Shown here: one piece after another, positions 11,339 to 22,085 of the stretch
Layout of the letters: each line of letters starts with the position of its first letter
Position numbering within the stretch: position 1 is the stretch's first letter
Assembly: GCA_002189035.1 (NCBI GenBank)
Contig: NEEC01000004.1
Coordinates: 5,270,001-5,334,000 of the forward strand
DNA length: 64,000 nucleotides
From: Utricularia gibba
Lineage: Eukaryota > Streptophyta > Magnoliopsida > Lamiales > Lentibulariaceae
Reading direction: 5' to 3'
The notes under the pieces: generated by a model
Database searches by the model: none
Told to the model about the DNA's origin: nothing
Seen by the model: the letters and a program-made list of their open reading frames with translations, nothing else
Made by a program: the position numbers and the translations under genes

Positions 11339-13948
11339 ATGGCTGTCTCCACCAGGATTTTTCTAAAATTTCACGCTATTTCGGAACTGGATTCTCCACG
11401 GCCTCGTAGTTTCGTTTCTAAGACTGATCAATTCTCCATCAAAGGAAGCCAACGAAATTCTCTACTGAGCTTCGGTTCCTCCTTTACTTCTGACCCCAAC
11501 CAGTATTTGTCTCAGCTATGCATTCAGAGCGAGCTTAAGGAGGCAGTCACATTCCTAAGTACTGTGGGTAAAGAGATTTGGACGGATATAGAGGAAGAAA
11601 CCTTTGTTTCATTGGTAAGATTGTGCGAGTTCAAGAGAGCGTATGATGAAGGGTCATTTATTTATAGTCTGGTGTCGGATTTTGTTGGCAATCTTAGTTT
11701 ACGCCTAGGGAATTCACTCCTTAGCATGTTCGTGAGGTTGGGGAATCTGACAGATGCATGGTATGTGTTTGGGAAAATGAATGAAAGAGATTTGTTTTCT
11801 TGGAATGTTTTGATCGGGGGATACGCCAAGCATGGATTTTTCGAGGACTCAATTGATTTGTATGGAAGAATGTTGTGGCTTGGCAGTGTCAATGTTAGGC
11901 CAGATGTATATACTTTTCCTTGTATATTGAGAGCTTGTGGTGGTTTGGGAAACTGGAGTTGGGGTAGAGAGATTCACGCTCATCTCCTAAGGTACGGGTA
12001 TGAGGATGAAGTTGATGTTATAAATGCATTGATCACTATGTATGTCAAGTGTGGAGACCTGCGGAGTGGGAGGATTGCATTTGATGGATTGAGGATGAGG
12101 GATAGAATCTCGTGGAATGCAATGATTTCAGGGTGTTTTGAGAACGGAGAGTACATTGATGGGTTGAAGTTGTTCTTTTCCATGAGGGAGTGTGGTTTTT
12201 ATCCAGATTTGATGACCATGACTAGTGTAATTTCAGCTTGTGAGGTATTGGGTGATGAGAATTTCGGAAGAGCAGTTCATGGATATGCTGCAAAAACGGA
12301 ATATGGCTTAGCTGACGCAATGTGCAACTCGTTGATTCAGATGTATTCCAGGTTTGGGAGGTGGGCTGAAGCAGAAGATGCCTTTGCTAGAATTGAGTTT
12401 AAAGATGTGGTGTCATGGACATCAATGATCTCAGCTTATAGCAATAATGGACAAGCTGATAAAGCTGTCGAAACTTACCTGATGATGGAGGCAGAAGGCA
12501 TTGAACCAGATGAGATCACCATTGCCTCCGTTCTATCAGTGTGCTCTTCGCTTGGTTTGTTAGATATTGGCACGAGGCTGCATGACATTGCCAAAAGAAC
12601 TGGAATGGTACGGCATATTTTGGTTGCTAATGCTCTCATTGACTTCTACTCCAAGTGTAAGTGCATTTTGGAGGCCTTGAAAGTGTTTAATCAGATCCCC
12701 GAAAAGAACATATTTTCGTGGTCATCGATTATTCTAGGCCTCCATATAAATGACCGAAGCTTCGATGCATTGATGTGCTTCTGCCAAATGAAAACCACCA
12801 TGAACCCAAATGCTGTTACCTTGATCTCTGTGCTCTCTGCCTGTGGTAAGATCGGTTCACTGATGTGTGGAAAGGAAATCCAAGCCTATGCATTAAGAAA
12901 TGGATTAGCATTTGATGGTTTTCTTCCAAACTCAATTCTTAACATGTATATGAGATGTGGGAAGCTGAGGCTTGCCAAGAATCAGTTCAAGACAATGAAA
13001 CAAGACACTGCTTCATGGAACATTTTCCTAACTGGTCATGCCCAAAAGGCTCGAGGTAAACATGTGATCAAGCTATTTCACAGAATGGTAAAATCTGGTG
13101 TGCAGCCTAATGAGATCACATTTGTAGCTCTATTATGTGCTTGTAGTAGATCCAGGATGGTGTCAGAAGGTCTGGAGTATTTCCACATAATGCAATCAAA
13201 ATATCATGTTTCTCCAAATGTGAAGCATTATGCTTGTCTCGTGGATCTAATGGGACGAGCTGGGAGGCTGGAAGATGCCCATGAAGTCATACAGAACATG
13301 CCAATGAAACCAGATGCAGCTGTCTGGGGAGCCTTATTGAATGCTTGCCGGATCCACAAACGAGTCGACCTCGGGGAGGTTGCTGCCAGGAATATATTTG
13401 GGATGGATAACAGGAGCGTGGGGTATTACATACTGCTATGCAATATTTACTGCGAGTCTGGGAAATGGGATGAAGTCTCCAAGTTGAGGAAGATGATGAG
13501 AGACATGGGGCTAACCATTGATCCCGGTTGTAGCTGGATCGAAGTGAAAGGAAAAACTCACGCATTCCTCAGTGGTGACAACTTCCACCCACAGATAAGA
13601 GAAATAACCTCCTTACTGGAAGGATTATACGACAAGATGAATGCCAACGAACGGGACTCTCCCACTGATGAACTCAAGGCTAAAGCTGATGTCTTCTGTG
13701 GGCACAGTGAGAGGTTGGCAGTTGCATTCGGCCTGATGAGCATCTCACCGGGGATTCCCATCCGGGTAACAAAGAATCTCTACATGTGCAAAAGCTGCCA
13801 TGATATGATGAAATACATCTCCACGAGCTCCAGAAGAGAAATCATTGTAAGAGACACAGATAGCTTCCACCATTTCATGGACGGCAGTTGCTCTTGCGGA
13901 GATGAGGGGTATTGCAGAGATTCAACAAGATTGGATATGATTCAGTGA
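11339..13948 (+). CDS. PLS-class DYW pentatricopeptide repeat protein, ECB2/VAC1-like chloroplast RNA-editing factor
   Basis: Intronless, 869 residues from the ATG at 11339; the frame extends a little upstream but without another ATG. After an N-terminal region likely to be an organelle transit peptide come about 15 P, L and S type PPR repeats (recurring SWNAMISG, DVVSWTSMISAY, LVANALIDFYSKC). Then E/E+ motifs (AVWGALLNACRIH, GCSWIEVKGKTHAFLSGD) and a DYW deaminase domain with HSERLAVAFGL (zinc His and catalytic Glu) and CKSCHD plus CSCGD. The overall sequence closely resembles Arabidopsis ECB2/VAC1, which edits plastid accD and ndhF transcripts; this assignment is by memory. The terminus is odd: CSCGD is followed by EGYCRDSTRLDMIQ instead of the canonical D-Y-W end. 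The stop lies only 77 bp from the stop of the convergent flavoprotein gene. Confidence 0.93.
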   Translation: MAVSTRIFLKFHAISELDSPRPRSFVSKTDQFSIKGSQRNSLLSFGSSFTSDPNQYLSQLCIQSELKEAVTFLSTVGKEIWTDIEEETFVSLVRLCEFKRAYDEGSFIYSLVSDFVGNLSLRLGNSLLSMFVRLGNLTDAWYVFGKMNERDLFSWNVLIGGYAKHGFFEDSIDLYGRMLWLGSVNVRPDVYTFPCILRACGGLGNWSWGREIHAHLLRYGYEDEVDVINALITMYVKCGDLRSGRIAFDGLRMRDRISWNAMISGCFENGEYIDGLKLFFSMRECGFYPDLMTMTSVISACEVLGDENFGRAVHGYAAKTEYGLADAMCNSLIQMYSRFGRWAEAEDAFARIEFKDVVSWTSMISAYSNNGQADKAVETYLMMEAEGIEPDEITIASVLSVCSSLGLLDIGTRLHDIAKRTGMVRHILVANALIDFYSKCKCILEALKVFNQIPEKNIFSWSSIILGLHINDRSFDALMCFCQMKTTMNPNAVTLISVLSACGKIGSLMCGKEIQAYALRNGLAFDGFLPNSILNMYMRCGKLRLAKNQFKTMKQDTASWNIFLTGHAQKARGKHVIKLFHRMVKSGVQPNEITFVALLCACSRSRMVSEGLEYFHIMQSKYHVSPNVKHYACLVDLMGRAGRLEDAHEVIQNMPMKPDAAVWGALLNACRIHKRVDLGEVAARNIFGMDNRSVGYYILLCNIYCESGKWDEVSKLRKMMRDMGLTIDPGCSWIEVKGKTHAFLSGDNFHPQIREITSLLEGLYDKMNANERDSPTDELKAKADVFCGHSERLAVAFGLMSISPGIPIRVTKNLYMCKSCHDMMKYISTSSRREIIVRDTDSFHHFMDGSCSCGDEGYCRDSTRLDMIQ

Positions 13949-14025
13949 TGAACTTATAGACCGGGAGCTGCTTGGGGGTTCAATTGTATTCTTCTGTAGC
14001 GATAAAATGTACTATGATTTTGCAG

Positions 14026-16618
14026 TCAAGTTTCTTTCAGCCGAGCAGCCATCTTTCCAATGCATGTTCCAGCAATGTAACCGCCACTCCAAGCACTCTG
14101 CACCGCAAAATCCAATGAACTCAGAAGATCCAGCATTTGGATAAAACACTATGCAAATGGATCTATCTGTCTACCTGGAAATTAAAGCCTCCAGTTACAC
14201 CGTCTACATTTAACACCTGGAGAATATCATCGACACACAGATGAGACCCAAGTCCTAGTTACATCTCCTTACAAAGAGGAGAAGAAAAATAAATGAGTAC
14301 CTCCCCTGCAAAAAACAAGCGTGGTTGGATCAAGCTCTCCATGGTTTTCATTGAGACCTGCACAGGATTGGGTTTGGAGAATCACTAACTATCTCATGAG
14401 ATGGAGGAGGAGAAATGATGGTTTACCTCAGATAATGGCACACCTCCGGCAGTGACAAATTCATCCTTGAATTGGCCCTTCAGTGAAGTAGTCATTCTGG
14501 TTACTAAAAAAGAGGGAGAGAAAACTCTGGTGTGCCATTGTTAACGATCCTACCTTCCCAGTAATGCAAAAAGAAGAGCTTTTAACAAGAGAGGCAATTG
14601 ATTGTAATGCGGTGTTGGATACAGAAGACCACAGAACATCTTCCACCATTTTCTGCAAATGGAACTACAAAGGTTGAAAAAGCACACAGATTACTGAACA
14701 TCAGGAATGATCTACCTCGCGTTCAAGAATGTATCTCCAGAATCTCTTCACGATGCCAAATTCTGATGGAAAGGAATTGGCAAGCTTTTGCTTCTGCAGT
14801 TGGAAGCAAGAGATGTTGTTCTATCTATACAAAAACGTGCTCGTAAAACTGGAATTATGTGCATTTACCGCAAACTTATTCCTGTACTGAACAAGAAGTC
14901 CCTTAACATCTTCTACATGAAGATCAGGAACAAAGTCCACGAGAAGAACACCTGTGTGCATGTATTGTAACACGACATACTAAAGGCAGTGGAAGACAGA
15001 CTGAGACCTCCTCACCCTTGTAATTCATTTCTGCAAGCTCCCGAGCTCCCCAGGCTGAGAGACGAAGAATAACAGGACCACTGAATCCCCAATGGGTTAC
15101 CAACATCGGCCCAACCTTTCATTTTTTTTTTTTTTTGAGATTGAATTAGTGTTGTAGAATGCTAGACAAGCAAACATGAAGGATACCTGTGTATGCTGAG
15201 GTATAGCTTTGCAAGAACTGTCAAACTTTAGTCTGGCTTTCACCTTAGAAAATGTGACCTGGTACACAGAAAATAACAAGAAATGCTAAGGCCAAACATG
15301 GGAAATATGTATGCACATATCTTCAGGAGAGGGATAAGTACGCCAGACAACTCTTGCATCCGAGAATCATCGATCTTGAATGTAAACAAACTGGGTAGAG
15401 GTTCTATGATCGAATGACCCAGTTGCATTGCAAGCTTATAGCCCTGGCAGAGTGCAAAAGCAAGCTAACCAGCTGCGTAAAATGCGAGAAACTAGTGAAG
15501 AGATGAATCTTGACTTAGAACCTGCTTGGAACTTCCAGTAGCAATCAGCACATAGTTGGCTTCGATATAGTCAACATAACCAGCAGTTAGTTTCTCAATT
15601 TTCAGAAAGAACTTCCCACCTGCGGATGTTGACACACTGGTCACAGTTTTACGTGTCTGCAAGTCCACTGAGAGAGCACGAAGATAAGCTTAATCTACTA
15701 ATGGTTGCAGCACATTATCGACAAAGAGAGAAAGTTCAAGAGATGTCACAGAAAACGAATAGAAGATACACTTACCGCAGTTCTTCTTTGCTTCATTCAT
15801 AAGGCAATCAATAATGGTAGATGAACTGTCACTTACAGGGAACACTCTTCCATCAACCTCAGTCTAAGCAGCAAGCCACAAGTTAGGAACAATTACTTCT
15901 CTGGTGTTCCAAAAACGGACAAAGGTTGAATTTGGCTACCTTCAGTTCCACTCCACGGTCTGAAAACCATGCCATAGTATCGGTAGGGCCGTGCACCTTG
16001 AAGAATGAACCTCGCAGTTCCTTGTTCCCTCTTGGATAGTTACCGGCCAGAGCCTAGTTGAGATCACAGATGCAAAACAGCTTCTAATTCCAAAACGGTG
16101 ACCGACCGAAGATAACATTCTTTACATTTAGAATCTATTCATTGAAGAGCTAACATACTTACCGAACTATCAACACAGTGACCGTTTGTCACATTGCATC
16201 GGCCACCTCCAGAAATCTGAACCTACAGATACATTCAAAGGATCCATGAGAACAGAGTGTCAGTAACATAACATATACCCATAGCAGCATCACGTTTACA
16301 AACCTTGGATAAGGGCTTTCCCTTCTCAATAACAACGACGTGAAGATGTGGGGCAAGAGTTTTAGCTTGGATTGCTCCAAATACCCCGGAAGCTCCGCCA
16401 CCTACGACGACTAGAGTTTCTTCAGTGTACTGCAAGCAAAAAAAAAAGTATAAATTTAGCGTCAAAATACAACTGGGATTCCGGATTGTTAATTAGAAAT
16501 ACAGGAGCTCCATTACCCTGCTCGATATGGCACCGTAATATCTCAAGTATTTCCTTCGGCAACGCGTGAATATTCTGGGAAAAAGTTCAGACTGTAGATG
16601 CAATGGTGCGAAATACAT
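14026..16618 (-). CDS. HI0933-family FAD/NAD(P)-binding oxidoreductase, probably organellar
   Basis: About 17 small exons read in frame from the ATG at 16618 to the TGA at 14026. The first exon ([19 protein letters not shown]) is Arg-rich and acid-poor, as expected of a transit peptide. Next comes the dinucleotide-binding fold [19 protein letters not shown], the family signature [14 protein letters not shown], then [17 protein letters not shown], and later [20 protein letters not shown] and [14 protein letters not shown] followed by [15 protein letters not shown]. These are the hallmarks of HI0933-like (YhiN/BaiN-type) flavoproteins; the plant relative I recall is At5g39940. The physiological substrate in plants is unknown. 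All exon junctions keep frame, so this copy looks intact. It is convergent with the PPR gene and divergent from the lectin kinase. Confidence 0.9.
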
Positions 16619-17901
16619 TTCCTGTATCAGAATCAGATTTCTCCTTCTGCTCTACAAATTTGAAAAAGGAAACCATCAACAGAGGTGCAAACGACAGAGA
16701 TGGAATCAATTTGTAAAGACTGATATTTTCAGTCTAGAAAGAAGCGAAATAGCACAGCTAATTTGCTGTTCAACAGATAAACCAACTTTCTTGGTTAGGA
16801 ACCACAAATTTGGCGTATTCCATAAACCCGGTTCTCCAAACATGACAAGTAAGAAGAAAATGCTGATACTTGCTGTTAGATGTTGAGACAATAAGATTTT
16901 CCAGGTACCTTTTTTGCATTGTAGTTCAGCAAACATTACAGAAGAATTGTGGGCACCTCCAAGATCCTATCTTTTCTCCATTTTTAGTCCTCTAACTCCA
17001 AATCCCATACCAAAACAGAGCATCCTTTTGTCAGGCCTTCAACCTAAATCTTCCACATTACATCTCAAATAAGCCACACATGGAGTCAGAAAACTGAATC
17101 CTTGCAAAATTTTCAGCTTATATCCCAAAAAAAAATTAATTTCAAAATTAGGGAGTGTTTTGTTTTTACTCAATGATTTAATTCACGAAGAACATAATTA
17201 ATTTTCATATTGTAAAACTGTTTTACGAAATAATATAAAATTATATTCTAAAATTTAGTATATTAAAGTATTATAAATATTTTAAGAATATATACAAAAT
17301 AAATAACGTAATTTTTGTATTTAATTTTTTATTTAACCATTAAAATAAATAGTTAATAAATTCAATTAATTTTTTAAGTTAATTTCAAAATCTAAAAAAA
17401 ATTCAGTCTATTATATATATAATAAAATTAAAATTTACAAAAATTAAACAAAATCAATTCAAAACTTTTTATTCACGCAACAACCTCAAGGTCAACAAAA
17501 AATAGTCAATGCTTTGGTGCTGCCCCCGCGGCAAAACCCGGCCAACAGCGTGTGGATTTATAAAAGAAAAAAAAAAGATACCATTACCAACTAATCTTCC
17601 AAGTCAAGGACAACTAATATTATAGAAATGGATAAGTGTTTGATTAAAATAATGTTTTTATTGTCTAATTTGGAATATTCGCCCATGGAAATAGTGATAT
17701 TGACATTTGACCCCAAACGCCCTTACCAGGCAAAAGGCTAAGGACTTTGAGGATTTGAAGAGTCGTTACGTATATAAATTATGTTTTAGCACATGGGACA
17801 AGGAAGGAGAAGGACAAAACCTGTACCAGAGACGCCCGCCCGCCCTTCAATCAGTTCTGATCTCCGACCGTCGTCGTCACCGCCGCCGAAGAGCATATGA
17901 C
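16619..17901. other. Divergent intergenic region with AT-rich core
   Basis: This 1.28-kb stretch separates two divergent genes. The central part, roughly 17110-17480, is very AT-rich and contains no usable frame; it may be decayed transposon DNA but I found no inverted repeats. The right side carries the core promoter of the receptor kinase. Confidence 0.55.
17771..17779 (+). promoter_or_regulatory. TATA box of the lectin receptor kinase gene
   Basis: TATATAAAT lies about 123 bp upstream of the ATG at 17902, a normal spacing for a plant leader of about 90 nt. No competing TATA sequence lies between it and the start codon. Confidence 0.6.
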
Positions 17902-20029
17902 ATGGATGGATTTGTACGGTATCTAACCGCCGCCGCGGTTTTGCTCTTGTGTTTATTGCTGACGGTTGCAGAGGGTACCAGGGTGGAGACTTTTACCGGA
18001 GTATACGGGCCGTTCAACGAATCATATTACCGTATTTTTGAGGTTGAAAGTTCGGCAACTATAAGCAACGGTGCTCTTCAGGTGACTCTGGATTCAGCTT
18101 CTCGGGATTTCAATGCTGTCAATGCTTTCAACAATTCCGGCCGTGTGCTGCTCCGTCGGAGATTCAGGCTCTGGGAGGGCGGAAGAAATCCCCGAGTCGC
18201 CTCTTTCAATACTTCGTTTCTAGTGAATTTCTACCGGCCGTGGAACGAAACTCCAGGCGAAGGGCTTGCGTTTGTGATCGTACCTGATTTACAAATTCCG
18301 TGGAACAGCTCGGGTGCGTATCTGGGCTTGACGAATGCATCCACCGACGGGAATGCTACCAACCGTTTCGTCGCCGTGGAACTCGACACTTTCAGGCAAG
18401 ATTTCGATCCCGACGACAATCACGTCGGAATTGACATCAACGGCGTCAGATCTATAGCAACGGCTTCTTTATCTCCTTACAACATCACTCTTGCTCCCCT
18501 GGGAGAGAGATTTCGAAACGTATGGGTGGATTACGACGGTGCTCGCCATTTCCTTGAGGTCTACATAGCCCAGCAACCAAATCCAAGTTCTCCGATTGTA
18601 TCAAAACCAGATGCCCCTGTACTCACGGCGACTCTGAACCTATCGGATTACATCAATCAGGATTCGTACTTTGGATTCTCCGCCTCCACTGGGAACACCA
18701 TGCAGCTTAACTGTGTCCTTCGCTGGAACCTAACCGTCACTCACTTTGTGGATGAAGAAACTCGACTTCTTGCAATTGTACTCGGAGTGGCCCTCCCGTT
18801 GCTGGCTCTGTTGTTGGTTACCGCCGCCGTGATCGGATGTCTCCGGCACAGGAAACGAAAGCGGGGTCGTGAACAGGGGCTGTTCGAAGAATTGAAGTCC
18901 TTACCAGGAATGCCTCGGGAGTTCGAATTCAAGGATCTGAACAAGGCTACCGATGGGTTTGCTGAGAAGAACAAACTCGGTCATGGCGGCTATGGGGTTG
19001 TTTATAAAGGATTGCTGGAGATCGAGAACGTTGAGATAGCCGTGAAACTGTTCTCCAGGGAGAGCATCGAGGGTCGAGATGATTTCTTGGCTGAACTCAA
19101 AATCATCCATCTTCTCCGCCATAAAAACCTGGTCAAGTTACTTGGTAAGTTAGTTCTTTCTTTTTTCAGCTCCTGCTTGGCGCAACTTAGTTCAAGATAC
19201 TTACTTTGGCCGTCCAACAGGGTGGTGCCACCAGAACAACAAGCTTATACTCGTGTACGAGTATATGCCGAACGGAAGTCTGGACAAGCATCTATTCGCC
19301 GGAGCCAGTGGCAGCCTGCTCGACTGGGGTCTCCGGTACCAGATCATCACCGGCGTGGCAGCCGCCTTGCATTACCTCCACGAAGAATACGACCAGCGAG
19401 TGGTGCACCGTGATCTAAAGGCCAGCAACATCCTGCTCGACTCAAAGTTCAATGCCCGCCTCGGAGACTTCGGGCTCGCTCGAGCACTGGAAAATGAGCA
19501 AACATCATATGCGGAGAGGGGCGACAAAGTCCCCGGAACCATCGGCTACATAGCGCCGGAATGCTTCCACACAGGGAAAGCCACCCAACAGTCAGATGTA
19601 TATGCTTTTGGGGTGGTTGTTTTGGAGGTTGTCTGCGGCCAAAGGCCTGGAACAAAGATCGGAGGCTTCGCCTTCCTGGTTGATTGGGTCTGGTGCATGC
19701 ACAGGGATGGAAGATTGGTGCAAGCAGTTGATGGGAGACTGGAGAACAACTACGTCGCTGAAGAAGCAGAAAAGATGCTTCTCTTGGGGTTGGCTTGCTG
19801 CCATCCTGATGCCAGCGCGAGGCCCAAGACCAAAGAGATAGTTCAGATCATCTCAGGGGTGGCACCAACGCCATATGTGCCGCATTTCCGGCCGGCGTTT
19901 GTCTGGCCATCTGCTAGGCAATCGGAGTCCAGCTCCTCTTGTACGGTGTCGATGTCATCGTCTGTTCCGGGATCGACGCCGATGGAGATGCTTAGCAGGG
20001 AGAGTTACACCAGATATGGTGACTTATAG
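17902..20029 (+). CDS. L-type lectin-domain receptor kinase, S.5-like
   Basis: Two exons, 17902-19144 and 19221-20029, with a 76-bp intron; 683 residues. A hydrophobic signal peptide covers about residues 1-28. A legume-lectin beta-sandwich domain follows with several N-glycosylation sites and the segment FVAVELDTF, then DDNHVGIDINGV, the usual metal and sugar-binding region. A single membrane span lies at about residues 290-315, followed by a basic stop-transfer stretch HRKRKRG. The cytosolic kinase has GHGGYGVVYKG, the invariant Lys in IAVKLF, the RD-type loop VVHRDLKASNILLD, DFGLA and the APE motif. The tail RPAFVWPS resembles Arabidopsis LecRK-S.5, hence the call. These plasma-membrane receptors sense apoplastic ligands. 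Many L-type LecRK genes have no intron, so the intron just after the kinase N-lobe is a useful marker. Confidence 0.92.
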
Positions 20030-20227
20030 CTTCCATTCTCGTTGCATGATTCCTCTTGTGTATATGCTGCTTTGTCAAGGATTGTTCTGGTACAAGCCCT
20101 TTGTGGTAAAGAAGGACGCCATCACCACAGGGAACCGTAAAAGACAGGGTGACTTGTAGCACATAATCAAGGTAGTTTATTTTCAGAGAAGTTCTACATG
20201 GATGCAGCGCAGATTCAATTCGAATAG

Positions 20228-21883
20228 CTAGAGTTTACTTCCGGGGGATGATCCAAGCTCCTTGGCCATCTGCCGGAGAACAAATTTCTGTATTTTTCCG
20301 GTGGCCGTCTTCGGCAGCTCTTCAATAAAAACCACGTTTTTGGGTACCATGAACCGCGGCAATTTTCTCCGGCAGTAATCGATAACCTCTTTCTCCGATG
20401 GCAACTCCGGTATTCCCTGTTTCAGGCTCACGAAGGCACAAGGGGTCTCTCCCCAGAATTCATCTGGCTTCGCTACCACCGCCGCCTCGTTCACCGCGGG
20501 GTGCGTGAACAAAACCGATTCTACCTCAACGCTGCTTATATTCTCGCCGCCGCTGATTATTATGTCCTTTGATCTGTCTTTGATTTCAAGGTACCCATCG
20601 GAATGCATTACACCCACGTCGCCGGTGTAAAACCATCCATTTTTCATACAATTTGCAGTTCCTTGTGGGTCTTTGAGGTATCCCAGAAACACACAGCCGC
20701 CTCTCAGCACGACTTCACCCATTGACACGCCGTTACGAGGAACCGGTTTCCCAGTTTCCGGGGAGATCACATCGATCTCAGCCAGTCCAGGGGTCCTAAC
20801 GCCTTGTCTGGATTTAAGCCTAGCCCTCTCCGCCGCCGGAAACTTGTTCCACTTCTGTTTCCACGAGCAACAAGCTACCAATCCCCCAGTCTCCGTTAGG
20901 CCATATCCATGGCTCACGATGAAACCCAATGCCTCTGTTCGGAACAAAACCGCCGCAGGCGGCGGCGCCCCTGCTGTCAAAACGTGCACTGGCGATTCCA
21001 GAGGCTTCCCCTCCGGAACAGTACACAACATGTTGAGCACCACAGGAGCACCACACATGTGAGTGACGTTGTATTTTCGTATGGCGCCGTAGATTGTGGC
21101 GGCGTCGAACTTCCGGAGACAGATATTGGTTCCTCCGACCACCGCCATTCCCCAAGTGTAGCTCCACCCATTGGCGTGGAACATCGGCAGAGTCCATAGA
21201 TAAACAGGCTCCTTAGGCACCGACCATTCAATCAATGAATCCATGGTGATGATGAAAATTCCACGATGACTGTGGACCACTCCCTTTGGGGAAGAAGTTG
21301 TGCCGGAGGTATAATTGAGGACCATCGGATCATGTTCATTCACAGGCGGTACCCAAATGAAACCAGAATCGCCGTTAGCTACCATTTCCTCGTAATTTCC
21401 CCAAAATTCGCCCTTGGATCTAGGGTGAATACCTAATACCTCTTCGTCTCCGATGAACACTAGCAAAGGACGTACGCAATCAGCCGGAAACTGAGACAGC
21501 GCATCCAGCACGACCGTCTCCGATTGGCAATCGACGAAAACAAGCTTCGATCCGGCGTGGCAGAGAATAACGCCTAGGGTTCGAGAATCGAGACGCAGAT
21601 TGATGGTGTTAAGGACTGCTCCGGCCATGGGAACGGCGAAATGAAGCTCGTACATGGCCGGGATGTTTGGGGCTACGACGGAGACGACGTCGCCTTTTCC
21701 GATCCCGAGCGAGGAAATCGCCGACGCCACTTTCAAGCAGCGGCGGTAGGTCTCCGCCCATGTGAAAGCAGTGCGCCCGTAGACAACTGATGCGGTGTCA
21801 GGGTACACGACGGCGGCCCTCTCCAAGAAACCGACCGGCGTCAGGGGAGCCGAGTTGGGCTGACTTGGCTTCAGCCTATCCAT
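20228..21883 (-). CDS. Peroxisomal acyl-activating enzyme (AMP-forming CoA ligase), AAE/CNL/BZO1 clade
   Basis: Intronless, 551 residues from ATG 21883. An upstream in-frame extension to 22009 has no ATG-started family similarity. It carries the ANL-superfamily motifs: YTSGTTSSPKGVVHSHRG (phosphate loop), YGLTETGG, GWFYTGDVG, DRSKDIIISGGENISS and the catalytic Lys region KTATGKIQK. The last three residues are SKL, a perfect PTS1 signal, so the enzyme should act in peroxisomes. The sequence belongs with plant AAE proteins that activate short-chain, benzoic or cinnamic acids. Which acid this one uses cannot be read from sequence. It is convergent with the receptor kinase (199 bp between stops) and lies 202 bp upstream of the YSL stop codon. 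Confidence 0.93.
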   Translation of the reverse strand: MDRLKPSQPNSAPLTPVGFLERAAVVYPDTASVVYGRTAFTWAETYRRCLKVASAISSLGIGKGDVVSVVAPNIPAMYELHFAVPMAGAVLNTINLRLDSRTLGVILCHAGSKLVFVDCQSETVVLDALSQFPADCVRPLLVFIGDEEVLGIHPRSKGEFWGNYEEMVANGDSGFIWVPPVNEHDPMVLNYTSGTTSSPKGVVHSHRGIFIITMDSLIEWSVPKEPVYLWTLPMFHANGWSYTWGMAVVGGTNICLRKFDAATIYGAIRKYNVTHMCGAPVVLNMLCTVPEGKPLESPVHVLTAGAPPPAAVLFRTEALGFIVSHGYGLTETGGLVACCSWKQKWNKFPAAERARLKSRQGVRTPGLAEIDVISPETGKPVPRNGVSMGEVVLRGGCVFLGYLKDPQGTANCMKNGWFYTGDVGVMHSDGYLEIKDRSKDIIISGGENISSVEVESVLFTHPAVNEAAVVAKPDEFWGETPCAFVSLKQGIPELPSEKEVIDYCRRKLPRFMVPKNVVFIEELPKTATGKIQKFVLRQMAKELGSSPGSKL

Positions 21884-21967
21884 TCCCTCAAATCTACAAG
21901 TGTAAAAATGATGGTACTGCAATGTGCTATAACACCAAGAGGGCTGCTGCTGATTATACAGAATAAA

Positions 21968-22075
21968 ATATAACAAGATGGCTCCTTGGAAGCCTTGAGG
22001 TGTGAACACACAGCTGAATGATTATTACACAGGAAAGGGATATAACAAGACAGCTCCTTGGAAGCCTTGTAGTGT
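21968..22075. repeat. Direct repeat, two 36-bp copies
   Basis: Copies at 21968-22003 and 22040-22075 share 32 of 36 positions (core ATATAACAAG and CTCCTTGGAAGCCTTG), with 36 bp between them. They sit in the 200-bp spacer between the YSL stop codon and the acyl-activating enzyme start. They look like a small local duplication. Confidence 0.8.
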
Positions 22076-22085
22076 ATGTCTGCAT

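Noticed and set aside
17110-17480. Possible transposon in the AT-rich part of the FAD-LecRK spacer
   Set aside because: I searched by eye for terminal inverted repeats or target duplications and found none that convince.
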